Below are positions 1 to 9,048 of a stretch of DNA of 64,000 nt, in pieces. Position numbers and translations under genes: made by a program. The first letter of the stretch is position 1. Each line of letters begins with the position of its first letter. This DNA is from Dictyobacter formicarum (GTDB taxonomy: Bacteria > Chloroflexota > Ktedonobacteria > Ktedonobacterales > Ktedonobacteraceae), in NCBI RefSeq assembly GCF_016587435.1, contig NZ_BNJJ01000011.1, positions 186,001 to 250,000 on the forward strand, given 5' to 3'. The notes beneath the pieces were generated by a model. That model did not search any database. It saw only the letters and a list, made by a program, of their open reading frames with translations, and was not told the DNA's origin.

Positions 1-764
1 CAAACCTTTTGCTTGAAACAGAGCTTTAAGAGGACAATTTACTTGTCTGGAGGTAAATTTTCTGATTTTCGCAAATAAGAAAATTAAAAAGGATCTTTCC
101 TTTTCCTGCTGCACTACAGTCTGTCCTTTTTCGTTTATGAAAAGCAACAATAAAACACCATCGTTTCCTGGACAAATTTGAGAACAATATTCTTTAAAGT
201 GCTCACATCTCCTTTCCCAAAGTCTTTGCTGGCTACATACCTAAAAATTGGTGTCGGAAAAGATGCACTTGTTGCGATGATGGCTCTATGACTTGTCGTC
301 CACAAAGCACACAAACGCAAATTCAGGTGCATAAATAAACAGTACTGTTAACTTACAACGTTGTAAATTTTACGAAAAAAGAAAATAATACTGTTTATCC
401 AGCAAATTTATAGTTTCTTGAAGACGATAAAGTTACTTCACTCAATGACAATAATATAAATAATCAGGAAGAATTTGTCAAGCTTATTTAGTTAATATGA
501 TGATTTTCAGTATTCCCTTAATATAATAATTCTGGATAGATTTTTAAGTAGCTACATGTTAAACCAGATGAAGGAGCAAAGGTATTCTCTTCGATGGTAT
601 GCTAATAATAAGTGAGTGGGTGGGTGAGGAATAATATGACCTTATTCATATGAGTATGCACGCTATATAACACAGTGAGACAAAAAGCTATTCAATAACG
701 ATGTATTGCTATGAACAATCATTTATTTTTATGTTAGACAACAGCTAAAGAAGGATTATCATCA
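1..764. other. AT-rich intergenic region, no supported gene
   Basis: No convincing gene. A 65-codon minus-strand frame (332 to 135) exists, but its composition is not gene-like and I do not call it. Two adjacent perfect palindromes are present: AACAGTACTGTT at 338-349 and TTACAACGTTGTAA at 353-366, with centres 16 bp apart. They could be operator half-sites, but no regulated gene is obvious. The stretch is clearly more AT-rich than the following genes. The RBS of the next gene lies at about 748-755. Confidence 0.5.
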
Positions 765-1707
765 GTGCATAACACCTGGCAGAAATTCGCGCTCCCTATT
801 ATTAGCACAACCGTACTCATTCTCTGTATACTCGTTGGCTATTTTCTTTTTTTGTACAATACTCCTGGTGTAGCCAGCCATGTAGTCTCTCATTCAACCA
901 GCCATGCAGCTCCCTTACTGGCCAAGAAGGTCGCAACCATTGACGGCTATCAGAAACGCGTCTTTACTAACAACCAGGGACATACCTTACCTTACTATTT
1001 CTATCAGCCGACCCATTATAGTCCAGCACACAAATATCCTTTAGTCCTCCTTTTACATGGAGGAGGAGAACGTGCTCAACCACACAATACGCCAGCTCAG
1101 AATCGATATTTGTTATTTAAGCAAGATTATGTCAAGGTATGGAGCGATACCTATACTGGAGCACATAACCCGAATATCCAGGAGCACTGGCCAGCCTTTA
1201 TTGTTGTGCCGCAGGTAATGATTCCCCATCAATGGATAAACACACCATCCCGCAAAGGCTCGTACAAGCAGGCTCCTCAGCCGACACCGGAACTGCTCAT
1301 GGCCAAGCAGCTCATAGATAGTCTGCAAAAGCAGTATCCAGACATTGACCCACACCGACTCTATATTACAGGCGTATCGCAGGGTGGCTATGGAACCTGG
1401 GATATGATTGAGCGCTGGCCACACTACTTCGCTGCTGCCGCACCCATTTCTGGCGCTGGTGATCCTGCGAAAGCAGGTTTGTTAAAAAATCTTCCTGTCT
1501 GGGCTTTCCATGGCGCGAAAGATCCTATTTGTACCTGTTTCTGGTACACGCCAGATGATTGCCGCCATGAGAGCAGCCGGTGAATCACCGCGCTACACAG
1601 AGCTTTCCAATGGTCAACACTATATCTGGGGCGAAATCTATTCCCTAAATAACGCCAAAGATCCAGTCCCAGGTTTTTATACCTGGCTTTTCACACAAAG
1701 AAATTAA
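765..1707 (+). pseudogene. alpha/beta-hydrolase (predicted peptidase/esterase), frameshifted
   Basis: The protein has an N-terminal membrane anchor or signal segment (residues about 8-32), then an alpha/beta-hydrolase fold. Visible motifs are the oxyanion-type LLLHGGGE, the nucleophile elbow GVSQGGYG and a late His in NGQHYIW. This matches predicted secreted peptidases of the COG4099/PHB-depolymerase-like group. The reading frame from GTG 765 breaks at about 1528-1530. Deleting one T of the run there (ATTTG to ATTG) joins AFHGAKDPI directly to VPVSGTRQMIAAM, and the protein then continues to 1707 with its catalytic His. As written, the first frame stops at 1583 after a 17-residue out-of-frame tail. 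Either the gene is recently inactivated or the base is a sequencing error; everything else looks intact. GTG 765 follows an AGAAGGA box. No operon partner; the next gene is convergent. Confidence 0.85.
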
Positions 1708-1727
1708 TCCCATGCCTTTCAATGGGA

Positions 1728-3263
1728 TTATGATTGGCGCTCTCTGTCCTGCAACAATTTACGCTCTACCTTTCCGGTCGCGTTGCGCGGCAGAGCATCC
1801 AGGCTCATGAAATCAATGGGAACTTTATAGGCGCTCAAATACCTCCGAGCATGAGCAAGCAGACTTTGTTTTACGCCCTCATTCCACTCCTCACGCACCA
1901 CGATATATGCAACAACCTGTTCGCCATAAAGTGGATCAGGGCGTCCTACCACGGCGGCTTCCTGTACAGCAGGATGCTGTAACAGCACTTCTTCAATCTC
2001 ACGTGGCGCGATATTCTCTCCACCTCGGTTGATTACCTCACGCAAACGACCAGTGATAAAAAGATACCCATCAGCATCCAGGTACCCTAGATCGCCACTG
2101 CGAAACCAACCGTGCTGAAATGAATCCTGGCCCGCATTATTTTGATAGGCTGTAATTACAGCAGGGCCAGCAATACAAATTTCGCCTATCTCTCCAGGGA
2201 TCACATCTGTCAAAGCATCTTCTCCATTTTGTCGCGGAACACAGATGCGCAATTGAACTCCCACTGGCAGGCCCGCTGAACCAGCTTTATGCTTACCAGG
2301 AGGGACAGGGTTGGCAACAACCTGACTGGCAGCTTCCGACAAACCATAGGTTTCAATCACAGGAATACCAAAACGCGCTTCGAATGCTCGCAGATCACTA
2401 GCAGGCAAAGGAGCAGAGCCGGTACGAACAAAGCGTAGTGTGCCCGGCAAAAAATCTGGTTGTTCAGTTGAAAGCAACATGGCAACAATCGTTGGCACTA
2501 AACTGGCCCATGTCACTTGATAGCGCTCAACCCAGGACCAGAATTGACTTCGACTGAAATGGCGAGCAATGACGACCGCGCTCCCGGCCAGAATAGATGA
2601 GCATAGGCTTACGACTGGAGCGTTAACGTGAAAAAAAGGCAGCACTGTTAGACCGCGATCCTGTGTGGTCAGGCCATGACTACGGCGCACCTGCTCAGCC
2701 GTCCAGGCCAGTTGCCGCTCACGCAGAACGACACCTTTGGGTTCACCGGTGGTGCCAGAAGTCGTTAAACAGACGTGACCTTCGCGCTGCATCAAACTAC
2801 AACCAACAATGCTGCTGGCCACGGGATCAATTAAGGCCTCACACGTGTGCAGCGTCACTATCACGGTCGTCTCAAGGAGAGAGAAATGGCAAGCATCCTC
2901 TCTCTGTTCAACAAAGAGCACATCTGGCTGATAGGTATCGACAACGCGACGCTTTTCGTGTTCTGAAGCAGTCGGAGAGATAGGAACTAAACGATGCCCT
3001 CCACTTAACGCGCTAATCCAAATTACAGCATTGATCATACCACCTGGCAAAGACAGGACCAGCGTCTGGGGCACATCACCCAGAAAAAGCCTCATCGCGT
3101 TGACAGCAACTAGCATTTGCCGATAGGTCAATGTACGTCCGCTCTCAACCTCTACCAGGCAACTTGCAGCGGGCTGAAGTTCTGCCCACCGGACCAGGCT
3201 ACGATAGAGAGAACCAGGAGCTATTTGTAGTTTTTGCGATAAATTTTCGTGTATGTTTAGCAT
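1728..3263 (-). CDS. AMP-dependent acyl-CoA synthetase/ligase
   Basis: ANL-superfamily adenylating enzyme of about 511 residues, the normal size for acyl-CoA ligases. It should activate a carboxylic acid with ATP and then load CoA. The P-loop-like A3 signature TTSGTTGEPKGVV is present, as are YGLSEAA (A5), GWFRSGDLGYLDADGYLFITGR (A7/A8 hinge) and the C-terminal catalytic Lys in PRNATGKVERK. The start at ATG 3263 is preferred because a GGAGG box lies 12 nt upstream; an upstream TTG at 3284 would place the box inside the gene. It is the second gene after the MFS transporter (gap about 64 nt, same strand), which suggests the pair imports an organic or aromatic acid and converts it to its CoA ester. 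The substrate cannot be read from the sequence. Alternatives are a medium/long-chain fatty acid ligase or an oxalate/malonate-CoA-ligase-like enzyme. Confidence 0.9.
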   Translation of the reverse strand: MLNIHENLSQKLQIAPGSLYRSLVRWAELQPAASCLVEVESGRTLTYRQMLVAVNAMRLFLGDVPQTLVLSLPGGMINAVIWISALSGGHRLVPISPTASEHEKRRVVDTYQPDVLFVEQREDACHFSLLETTVIVTLHTCEALIDPVASSIVGCSLMQREGHVCLTTSGTTGEPKGVVLRERQLAWTAEQVRRSHGLTTQDRGLTVLPFFHVNAPVVSLCSSILAGSAVVIARHFSRSQFWSWVERYQVTWASLVPTIVAMLLSTEQPDFLPGTLRFVRTGSAPLPASDLRAFEARFGIPVIETYGLSEAASQVVANPVPPGKHKAGSAGLPVGVQLRICVPRQNGEDALTDVIPGEIGEICIAGPAVITAYQNNAGQDSFQHGWFRSGDLGYLDADGYLFITGRLREVINRGGENIAPREIEEVLLQHPAVQEAAVVGRPDPLYGEQVVAYIVVREEWNEGVKQSLLAHARRYLSAYKVPIDFMSLDALPRNATGKVERKLLQDRERQS

Positions 3264-3327
3264 AATCGTTCTTTTCCTCCGCAACCCCTTGCTCTGAATA
3301 GGAGCAACTGAATGCGATCAAAAAGCA

Positions 3328-4749
3328 TCAAAAAGTGTGTGAATCACTTATAGACTGCTGTAATATGCTGGAATCCGCAACGTTGGCAGCCTTCTCCAAC
3401 ACCTCACCCCGGGTTTCGGTACCCAACCAGGACACCACGCACACGCCAATCACCGCAATCACCGCCACAAATACATATGAGCCAGCTACATCAAAACTAG
3501 CCAGCAGAAAAGCCATAATAAATGGGGCCAGCACGCCACCAAAGAGGCGCCCTACTCCTTCAAAAACACCTATACCCAGCTCACGCATATGCGTTGGATA
3601 CTGCTCCGCGCCATAAATTTTGATTACCGGATCAACACCAATACCGAAGAAAGACAACACACAGCCACAAGAGAGCGCCAGCGCTCCATTATGGGCAAAG
3701 CCAAAGAAGAGCGCACTCACTGCCGCAATCGAAGTGAAACTAATCAGGGTAAACTTGCGCCCAAAGCGTTCAATAGCGTATGCTGCGGCATATTTGCCAG
3801 GAATCGAAGCTACCACAATAATCGTGGTCAGCAAGAAAGCATTGCTAATGCCATAGCCTTCTTTTAGCAATACAGTCGGGGTATAGGTCTGGATCGCATA
3901 AAAGATAAACAGAATACAGGCAAACGATATACACATCATCATTGTTCGCTTAAAATAAGCGCGGGAAAAGATGCCCAACGATACCTTGGACGTTGTAGAT
4001 GCTGGCTGCCCTCCACTGTTTTCAGGAGGTGGTAGGAGCAAGCCGGTGCGGCTCTCTATTTGTTGTTCCAGCTGGCTTACAATCCAATTTGCTTCTTCGG
4101 CCCGTCCCTTGACAGTCAGCCAGCGTGGAGATTCTGGCATCCATTTTACAAGCACCGGAACATACAACAATGGCAAACCTCCAATGTAGAACAGCACTCG
4201 CCATCCCCACTGCTCAGGCAACTGGGGTATTAACAGAAGAGCTAATAGTGGGGCAAGAAAGTAGCCAAAGGAGAGAAATGAGTCCAGCACAGAGGTCATA
4301 GAGCCCCGAATGCGTTTAGAGGTCAATTCGGCCGCCATGGCATAGGGTATGGGGAATACAGCCCCCATACCCAATCCCGCGATCAAGCGGCAAACGATAA
4401 GTAAAGGGATGGTGGGAGCCAATCCGCAAATCAAAGAAAAAAAAGCGTACCAGGCTGTTCCTATTACTAATATCTTCTTACGTCCAATACGATCAGCTAA
4501 CCAGCCAGCAGGAATAATCGCTAACACAATACCCAGTGTAGAGACCGTCGCTAACATGCCGACTGTGAAGCTATTCAGTTGATACTGTTTTTCTAATAGT
4601 GGCAGGACATTGCCCATAATGCCAATATCGTATGATTCAATCAGCCAGGCAATACCAGCCAGCAGCATAATACGCCATGTTTCTCGACTCAAAGGCAGCC
4701 GATCAATCCGTTCCGGGATTGCATATTCTATGTGTGTGGTGGTAGACAA
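3328..4749 (-). CDS. MFS transporter, sugar/acid porter type
   Basis: A 12-TM major facilitator protein with the loop 2-3 motif GWLADRIGRKK and the sugar-porter-like motif PESPRWL after TM6. It resembles the metabolite:H+ symporter (AAHS/SP-like) group that imports organic acids or aromatic acids. I place the start at TTG 4749: a perfect AAGGAG (4763-4758) sits 8 nt upstream, whereas the ATG at 4803 has no box and would add 18 poorly conserved residues. The acyl-CoA ligase follows on the same strand. The upstream region is shared with the divergent two-component system and contains TTCAGC-type boxes on this strand at 4855-4850, 4844-4839 and 4822-4817, so the kinase/regulator pair may control it. 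Substrate is unknown. Confidence 0.88.
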   Translation of the reverse strand: MSTTTHIEYAIPERIDRLPLSRETWRIMLLAGIAWLIESYDIGIMGNVLPLLEKQYQLNSFTVGMLATVSTLGIVLAIIPAGWLADRIGRKKILVIGTAWYAFFSLICGLAPTIPLLIVCRLIAGLGMGAVFPIPYAMAAELTSKRIRGSMTSVLDSFLSFGYFLAPLLALLLIPQLPEQWGWRVLFYIGGLPLLYVPVLVKWMPESPRWLTVKGRAEEANWIVSQLEQQIESRTGLLLPPPENSGGQPASTTSKVSLGIFSRAYFKRTMMMCISFACILFIFYAIQTYTPTVLLKEGYGISNAFLLTTIIVVASIPGKYAAAYAIERFGRKFTLISFTSIAAVSALFFGFAHNGALALSCGCVLSFFGIGVDPVIKIYGAEQYPTHMRELGIGVFEGVGRLFGGVLAPFIMAFLLASFDVAGSYVFVAVIAVIGVCVVSWLGTETRGEVLEKAANVADSSILQQSISDSHTF

Positions 4750-4816
4750 TCTCTGATCTCCTTTGTCTATGAACAACGTTAAACAGCGTTTATGTATGTT
4801 CATCTTGTCAGAGATT

Positions 4817-4890
4817 GCTGAAAATCAAAGCATACATGACTGAACATTCGCTGAATCTGGCAGACGTGCTGAATTCAGCAAATATTCAGC
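4817..4890. promoter_or_regulatory. cluster of 11-bp-spaced TTCAGC/GCTGAA boxes (candidate response-regulator operator)
   Basis: Plus strand: TTCAGC at 4874 and again at 4885, exactly 11 bp apart. Minus strand: the same hexamer (read as GCTGAA, with one ACTGAA variant) at 4817, 4839 and 4850, spaced 22 and 11 bp. A further GCTGAA at 4868 makes a perfect 14-bp palindrome (4867-4880). Direct repeats with one helical turn spacing are the standard binding mode of OmpR/PhoB-family regulators, and such a regulator is encoded immediately downstream. The same pair of boxes recurs at 7375/7386. Confidence 0.6.
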
Positions 4891-4925
4891 AATCATTGCT
4901 ATAGCTTAAAGGAGAAGGAAAAAGC

Positions 4926-4954
4926 TTGCTAATTTAAACAGGATGACATATAGT
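4926..4954 (+). promoter_or_regulatory. sigma70-like promoter of the two-component operon
   Basis: TTGCTA (4926-4931), 17-bp spacer, TATAGT (4949-4954), about 36 bp downstream of the last TTCAGC box and 71 bp before the start codon. Confidence 0.45.
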
Positions 4955-5025
4955 GATGCACATGAACATATTGATATCCAGCAAACATAAGCCATCCTAT
5001 TACGTTTTGAGAAATTGTAAACATT

Positions 5026-5730
5026 ATGATTGCTACCACAGATAAAGATACGACAGGCAACAAACAACCAACCATTTTGATCGTAGATGATGAACCACAG
5101 ATCGTTGATTTTCTTCAGATTGGGTTTACTTATGAGGGCTACAATGTGGTGATAGCTACCAGTGGACCAGAAGCTATCGAGGCTACCAAAACCCATCTGC
5201 CAGATCTGGTTATTCTTGATATTATGCTGCCAGGCTTTGATGGGCTGGAAGTCACACGCCAGTTGAGGAAGGCTCATGATGTCGCCATTATTATGTTGAC
5301 AGCCAGGGAAAGCCTGAATGACCTGGTCGCTGGCCTGGAGATCGGCGCGGATGACTATATGACCAAACCCTTTGCCTTTAAAGAGCTGATTGCCAGGGTC
5401 AGAGCGGTGATGCGACGTCATGGCAACCATTTCGTGGATGCGCTCACCTTTCACGATATCACCCTCGATCGCACAGCCCACATTGTTACCTATCAGCAGC
5501 AGACAATAGATCTGACTCCGCGCGAATTCGAGCTGTTGGAGCTCTTCCTTATGCACCCGCGCCAGGTGTTGACGCGCGAAATCATTCTGGCGCGCATATG
5601 GGGCTACGATTATATGGGTGATGACAATATCATTGAGGTCTATATACGCCATCTACGCGAGAAACTGAACGATAATCCGCCACGTCTACTCCAAACAGTA
5701 CGTGGCATTGGCTATACATTGCGGGGATAA
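5026..5730 (+). CDS. OmpR/PhoB-family response regulator
   Basis: A 234-residue DNA-binding response regulator. The receiver domain (about 16-130) has the acidic pair D21/D22, phosphoacceptor D65 in VILDIMLPG, T92 and K114. The C-terminal winged-helix domain (about 140-234) includes LTPREFELLELFLMHPRQVLTRE and the recognition-helix region VYIRHLREKL, ending with the wing RGIGYTLRG. The histidine kinase follows 8 nt downstream, so they form one operon. The expected target type (11-bp direct repeats) is present upstream and again at 7375-7391. The physiological signal is unknown. The start at ATG 5026 gives a short acidic leader before the receiver; a proper Shine-Dalgarno is weak here. Confidence 0.95.
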   Translation: MIATTDKDTTGNKQPTILIVDDEPQIVDFLQIGFTYEGYNVVIATSGPEAIEATKTHLPDLVILDIMLPGFDGLEVTRQLRKAHDVAIIMLTARESLNDLVAGLEIGADDYMTKPFAFKELIARVRAVMRRHGNHFVDALTFHDITLDRTAHIVTYQQQTIDLTPREFELLELFLMHPRQVLTREIILARIWGYDYMGDDNIIEVYIRHLREKLNDNPPRLLQTVRGIGYTLRG

Positions 5731-5738
5731 ATAGCGTA

Positions 5739-7286
5739 ATGGGTAAGAGCAAACAACGATGGCGCTACATTGCCAATCAAATTTCTATCCGCTGGCGTCT
5801 CGCTCTGGTCTCTCTGGGCTTACTTACACTGCTCTTAAGCGCCCTGGGCACCATTATCCTCTTCACAGCCGAACAGGCTTTATATAGCAACGAAGGTACT
5901 TCGTTGCGCTATGAAGCACGCCTGGCCGTAAATAGTCTGAAAAGTCACCCTTTACGACTGGTAGATGCCCCCGGTCCACCACCTGGTATGCTCAATCCAA
6001 TCACCAGCGTTCCACTCAAGATACTGGCACAAAAAATTGCCAGCACCAATGACGAAGCGACAATCCTGGCGCCCGATGGAGCCATTATCGCAACCGGTTC
6101 CAATGCTCCTTTTACCCCTTCTACTGTCGTACTCTCGCTAACACAGATCAAACAAACGTTGCAAAATGATCAACAGGGCACAAGCTACTTGATTCAAAAA
6201 GACGTTCAGGGAAAACGTCAAATCGTCGTACTCCTGCCCCTGGAACAGAACGGGCAAACCGTAGCGGTCTTGCAGATCAGTCGACCAATCGAATCTATCG
6301 ATAATTTTATGACCACACTGCGCTTGATTTTACTGTTGGGAACAATTGGCGCTCTAGGCATAGCCACGGCTCTTACTTTTCCCTTGATCAGTGTAGCACT
6401 ACATCCACTGGTAGAAATGGAACGTAGCAGCCGCGACATTGCCAACGGAGCCCTCTGGCTACGTTTGAATACTGAATTGCCCAATGATGAAATTGGCGTG
6501 CTGGCTCGCTCATTCAACAGCATGGTCGCTCAGCTTGAAACAGCCTTTCAACAGCAAAAGCGCTTTGTTGCTGATGTCTCACATGAATTACGTACGCCTC
6601 TGACAGCACTTAATGGCAGTTTGGAGATGCTTCTGCTTGGGGCCGATAAGGGCGATCCAGAAACCACACGCCGCCTGACAAAGGGTATGTACGCCGAGGT
6701 GCAGCGCATGCACAGGCTGGTCGAAGATTTGCTGGCGCTAACACGTCTGGATGAAAATAAGCTCCAGTTGCGCCAGAAAGCGGTTGACATTCAAAAGCTA
6801 ATGCACACCCTCTATGATCAGGCCCGACAGCTAGCGCATGGACAATACATTACGCGTACCATCGCTGCCGATATTTTCCCAGCTCGGGCCGATGCGGATA
6901 AACTGCAGCAAACGCTCTTGAATATTATTGATAATGCATTGAAATTTACACCCTCCACAGGACAGGTTAAAATCGTCGCTTATAATGAAGAACCTGATAC
7001 AGTAATCATCGAAATTCATGATACTGGCAAAGGCATCCCTTCTGATGCGTTGCCACATATCTTTGATCGCTTCTACCGCGCTGATACTGCCCGTAGTCGT
7101 TCTTCACAGCAGGTCGGCGGTAATGGTTTGGGCCTGGCGATTGCCAAAGAGCTTATTGAAGCCCAGGGCGGTAATATTATCGTTCAAAGCCAGCTAGATA
7201 AAGGCACAACGGTCACAATACGTTTGCCCTCAGCTACTCAACTACAACACCAAAACACACCACCGCTGGTCAACTCGTTACCATGA
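5739..7286 (+). CDS. membrane sensor histidine kinase (HAMP-HisKA-HATPase)
   Basis: 515 residues. TM1 lies at about 20-43, an extracytoplasmic sensor segment at about 44-187 and TM2 at about 190-215, followed by a HAMP linker. The HisKA domain holds the phosphorylated His at residue 282 in DVSHELRTPL, and the HATPase_c domain shows N (NIIDNALKF), G1 (DTGKGI), F (IFDRFYR) and G2 (GNGLGLAIAKEL) boxes. All catalytic motifs are intact. The architecture matches classical BaeS/PhoR/ResE-type kinases. It lies 8 nt after its response regulator and is surely co-transcribed. The extracytoplasmic part has no domain that I recognise. TTCAGC boxes lie about 90 bp after its stop codon, before the next gene. 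Confidence 0.95.
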   Translation: MGKSKQRWRYIANQISIRWRLALVSLGLLTLLLSALGTIILFTAEQALYSNEGTSLRYEARLAVNSLKSHPLRLVDAPGPPPGMLNPITSVPLKILAQKIASTNDEATILAPDGAIIATGSNAPFTPSTVVLSLTQIKQTLQNDQQGTSYLIQKDVQGKRQIVVLLPLEQNGQTVAVLQISRPIESIDNFMTTLRLILLLGTIGALGIATALTFPLISVALHPLVEMERSSRDIANGALWLRLNTELPNDEIGVLARSFNSMVAQLETAFQQQKRFVADVSHELRTPLTALNGSLEMLLLGADKGDPETTRRLTKGMYAEVQRMHRLVEDLLALTRLDENKLQLRQKAVDIQKLMHTLYDQARQLAHGQYITRTIAADIFPARADADKLQQTLLNIIDNALKFTPSTGQVKIVAYNEEPDTVIIEIHDTGKGIPSDALPHIFDRFYRADTARSRSSQQVGGNGLGLAIAKELIEAQGGNIIVQSQLDKGTTVTIRLPSATQLQHQNTPPLVNSLP

Positions 7287-7374
7287 ACGCTCCTGCACTC
7301 AACATATACTAAACCAGGTAAGCAGTAATTTGAAACAGCGCAGGTTGCTGCTTGCCTGTTTTCCTGGCTCGCTA

Positions 7375-7413
7375 TTCAGCAATTCTTCAGCCTTACACAG
7401 CCCTTTCTTCAGG
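7375..7413 (+). promoter_or_regulatory. TTCAGC direct repeats upstream of the acyltransferase gene
   Basis: TTCAGC at 7375-7380 and 7386-7391 (11 bp apart), CACAGC at 7396-7401 and TTCAGG at 7408-7413. The spacing and sequence are the same as at 4874/4885. They lie 120-160 bp before the acyltransferase start and suggest it belongs to the regulon of the adjacent two-component system. Confidence 0.5.
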
Positions 7414-7536
7414 CTGCTATGTCAGGATTCAACATAGCCAGATCCATATTCCCTGGCCATAGCTTGATCATGGTTAAGCAGAGCAGCCGGGAACACAAAC
7501 GCCTATAAAGAAAAACAAATTGTTGAGGTTTATATT

Positions 7537-8748
7537 ATGAGCCAGGAGAAAAACACGCGACGCCCATATATCTATGAGTTAGACCTGTTACGAGTCATCA
7601 CCATGCTGACAGTGATAGCGGTCCACATTACCGCATTGTCAGCTTATATCAACACTACCACGACTGGATTACAAATACAAAACGCATTGGTCAATCTGTT
7701 ACATGCCAATCGCGCGATCTTTATGTTCATCACAGCCTTTGCTCTGATCTATGTGTATTACGGCAAATCGTTACAGGTTACCCAATTCTGGAAAAAACGT
7801 AGCCTGGGCATCTTACTCCCCTATGTATCCTGGAGTATTCTTTACGAAGTCTTCAAAATGCCACACGATGTTCCCTGGCCCATTTTCTTCCGTGTCCTGG
7901 CCGTCAATACTCTGACGGGACAGGCTTCATTTCAGCTGTACTTTATCTTGATTAGCATCCAGTTCTACATCATCTTTCCATTCTTCCTGGCATTCATGAA
8001 GAAGGTTGCTCGGCATCCCTGGACTGTGTTGCTTATTAGCTTTGCATTGGAAGTCGCATTCCTCTATACGGACTACCATACTATCCAGATGGGACGTGTA
8101 CCGCTGGTTGGCTTCTGGCACTATTATGCGCGTTACTCAGAGCGCTGTATCCTGAGCTATCAATTCTATTTTGTGCTGGGTGGCATCACGGCCATTTATC
8201 TCCCCCAGGTGCGTGCATTTCTGCTACGGCATGGAAGATTGGTTGTTAGCTGTGCTGTTATTGCTGTCGCTGCCTTTACTCTGCATTATATTGTGCAGGT
8301 TCGTGTCTACCAGGAGCCAATCGCTCATGCAACAGCCGTTACACAGCCAATGATTGCTATTTATAGCCCCTGTATCATCTTCTTTTTATTCTGGCTTGCC
8401 AGCCACTGGTCCTTAAATGCCAGTCAACAACATCCACCACGAGGCTATAAGTTCTGGCATATGCTCTCAGATACATCCTTTGGTGTCTATCTGTGCCATG
8501 CGTTCGTGCTTACGATCGCCCTCACATGGTTGATACCAGAGCTGCCCACCAGCTGGCCGGTCGCCCTGCGCGTCCTACTGGCCTGGCTTTTTACCGCCAG
8601 TATCTCTGTTACCTTCTGCGTTGTGCTCTTAAGAATACCTGTCTTAAGTCGCTTAATCGGACGTGAAGTGCCAAAAAAATCAAAATCCTTATCAGCTCAC
8701 AATACATTGGTAGAGCCCAACCGCGATGTGGTAAAAGCAGGAGCCTGA
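7537..8748 (+). CDS. acyltransferase 3 family integral membrane protein
   Basis: 403 residues with about 10 hydrophobic membrane segments. The N-terminus ELDLLRVITMLTVIAVH contains the conserved RxxxxxxVxxxH feature of acyltransferase family 3 (OafA/IcaC/WecH-like), and the C-terminal part has SDTSFGVYLCHAFVL, also typical. The family transfers acyl groups (often acetyl or succinyl) to extracytoplasmic glycans or lipids from a cytoplasmic donor. The cytoplasmic C-tail (about 370-403) is basic. It stands alone on the plus strand 250 bp after the kinase and is preceded by the TTCAGC boxes, so a cell-envelope modification under two-component control is a reasonable inference. The acceptor is unknown. 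A rho-independent terminator follows at 8774-8811. Confidence 0.88.
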   Translation: MSQEKNTRRPYIYELDLLRVITMLTVIAVHITALSAYINTTTTGLQIQNALVNLLHANRAIFMFITAFALIYVYYGKSLQVTQFWKKRSLGILLPYVSWSILYEVFKMPHDVPWPIFFRVLAVNTLTGQASFQLYFILISIQFYIIFPFFLAFMKKVARHPWTVLLISFALEVAFLYTDYHTIQMGRVPLVGFWHYYARYSERCILSYQFYFVLGGITAIYLPQVRAFLLRHGRLVVSCAVIAVAAFTLHYIVQVRVYQEPIAHATAVTQPMIAIYSPCIIFFLFWLASHWSLNASQQHPPRGYKFWHMLSDTSFGVYLCHAFVLTIALTWLIPELPTSWPVALRVLLAWLFTASISVTFCVVLLRIPVLSRLIGREVPKKSKSLSAHNTLVEPNRDVVKAGA

Positions 8749-8773
8749 CAAACGCCTCCAATCCAACCACCCA

Positions 8774-8811
8774 AAGCCTGTTACTCGTGCGCATCAGCAA
8801 CAGGCTTTTTT
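8774..8811 (+). terminator. rho-independent terminator after the acyltransferase gene
   Basis: AAGCCTGTT, 16-nt loop, AACAGGCTT followed by a T run to 8811. Confidence 0.85.
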
Positions 8812-8989
8812 ATCTATTCTTTCCAGCGAGCAAATATATAGCTCATCAGCATGGTCGTCGTTCTATTTGCTATACGCTAATATTCTCTGAAATAGATATA
8901 GAGTGATATTTACTTCACAACTAGAGAAAATTGCCATAACTGTCTCGCGATCTTTGATAAATTATTTTTAATCGGGGAAAGATTTTCGC

Positions 8990-9018
8990 TTGACAGTGTA
9001 CGGAAAGTATGGCATAGT
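8990..9018 (+). promoter_or_regulatory. sigma70-like promoter of the MurNAc operon
   Basis: Perfect TTGACA at 8990-8995, 17-bp spacer, CATAGT at 9013-9018. It is the best promoter match between the upstream terminator and the first operon gene. Confidence 0.55.
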
Positions 9019-9033
9019 GTGATAAATCTATCT

Positions 9034-9048
9034 GTTGGTCTATACAAC
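9034..9048. promoter_or_regulatory. candidate GntR/UTRA (dre-like) operator
   Basis: GTTGGTCTATACAAC. The outer arms GTTG/CAAC are palindromic and the left half TTGGTCT matches the half-site of DasR/NagR-type operators (consensus TGGTCTAGACCA); the right half is degenerate. It begins 16 bp after the -10 box, a position suited to repression, and the operon encodes a DasR/NagR-like GntR regulator. Confidence 0.4.

Noticed and set aside
135..332. 65-codon minus-strand frame with palindromes just upstream
   Set aside because: Composition and residues look non-coding, no Shine-Dalgarno and no family similarity.
4906..5652. 248-codon frame opposite the response regulator
   Set aside because: Antisense shadow of a clear two-domain regulator; amino-acid make-up is not protein-like.
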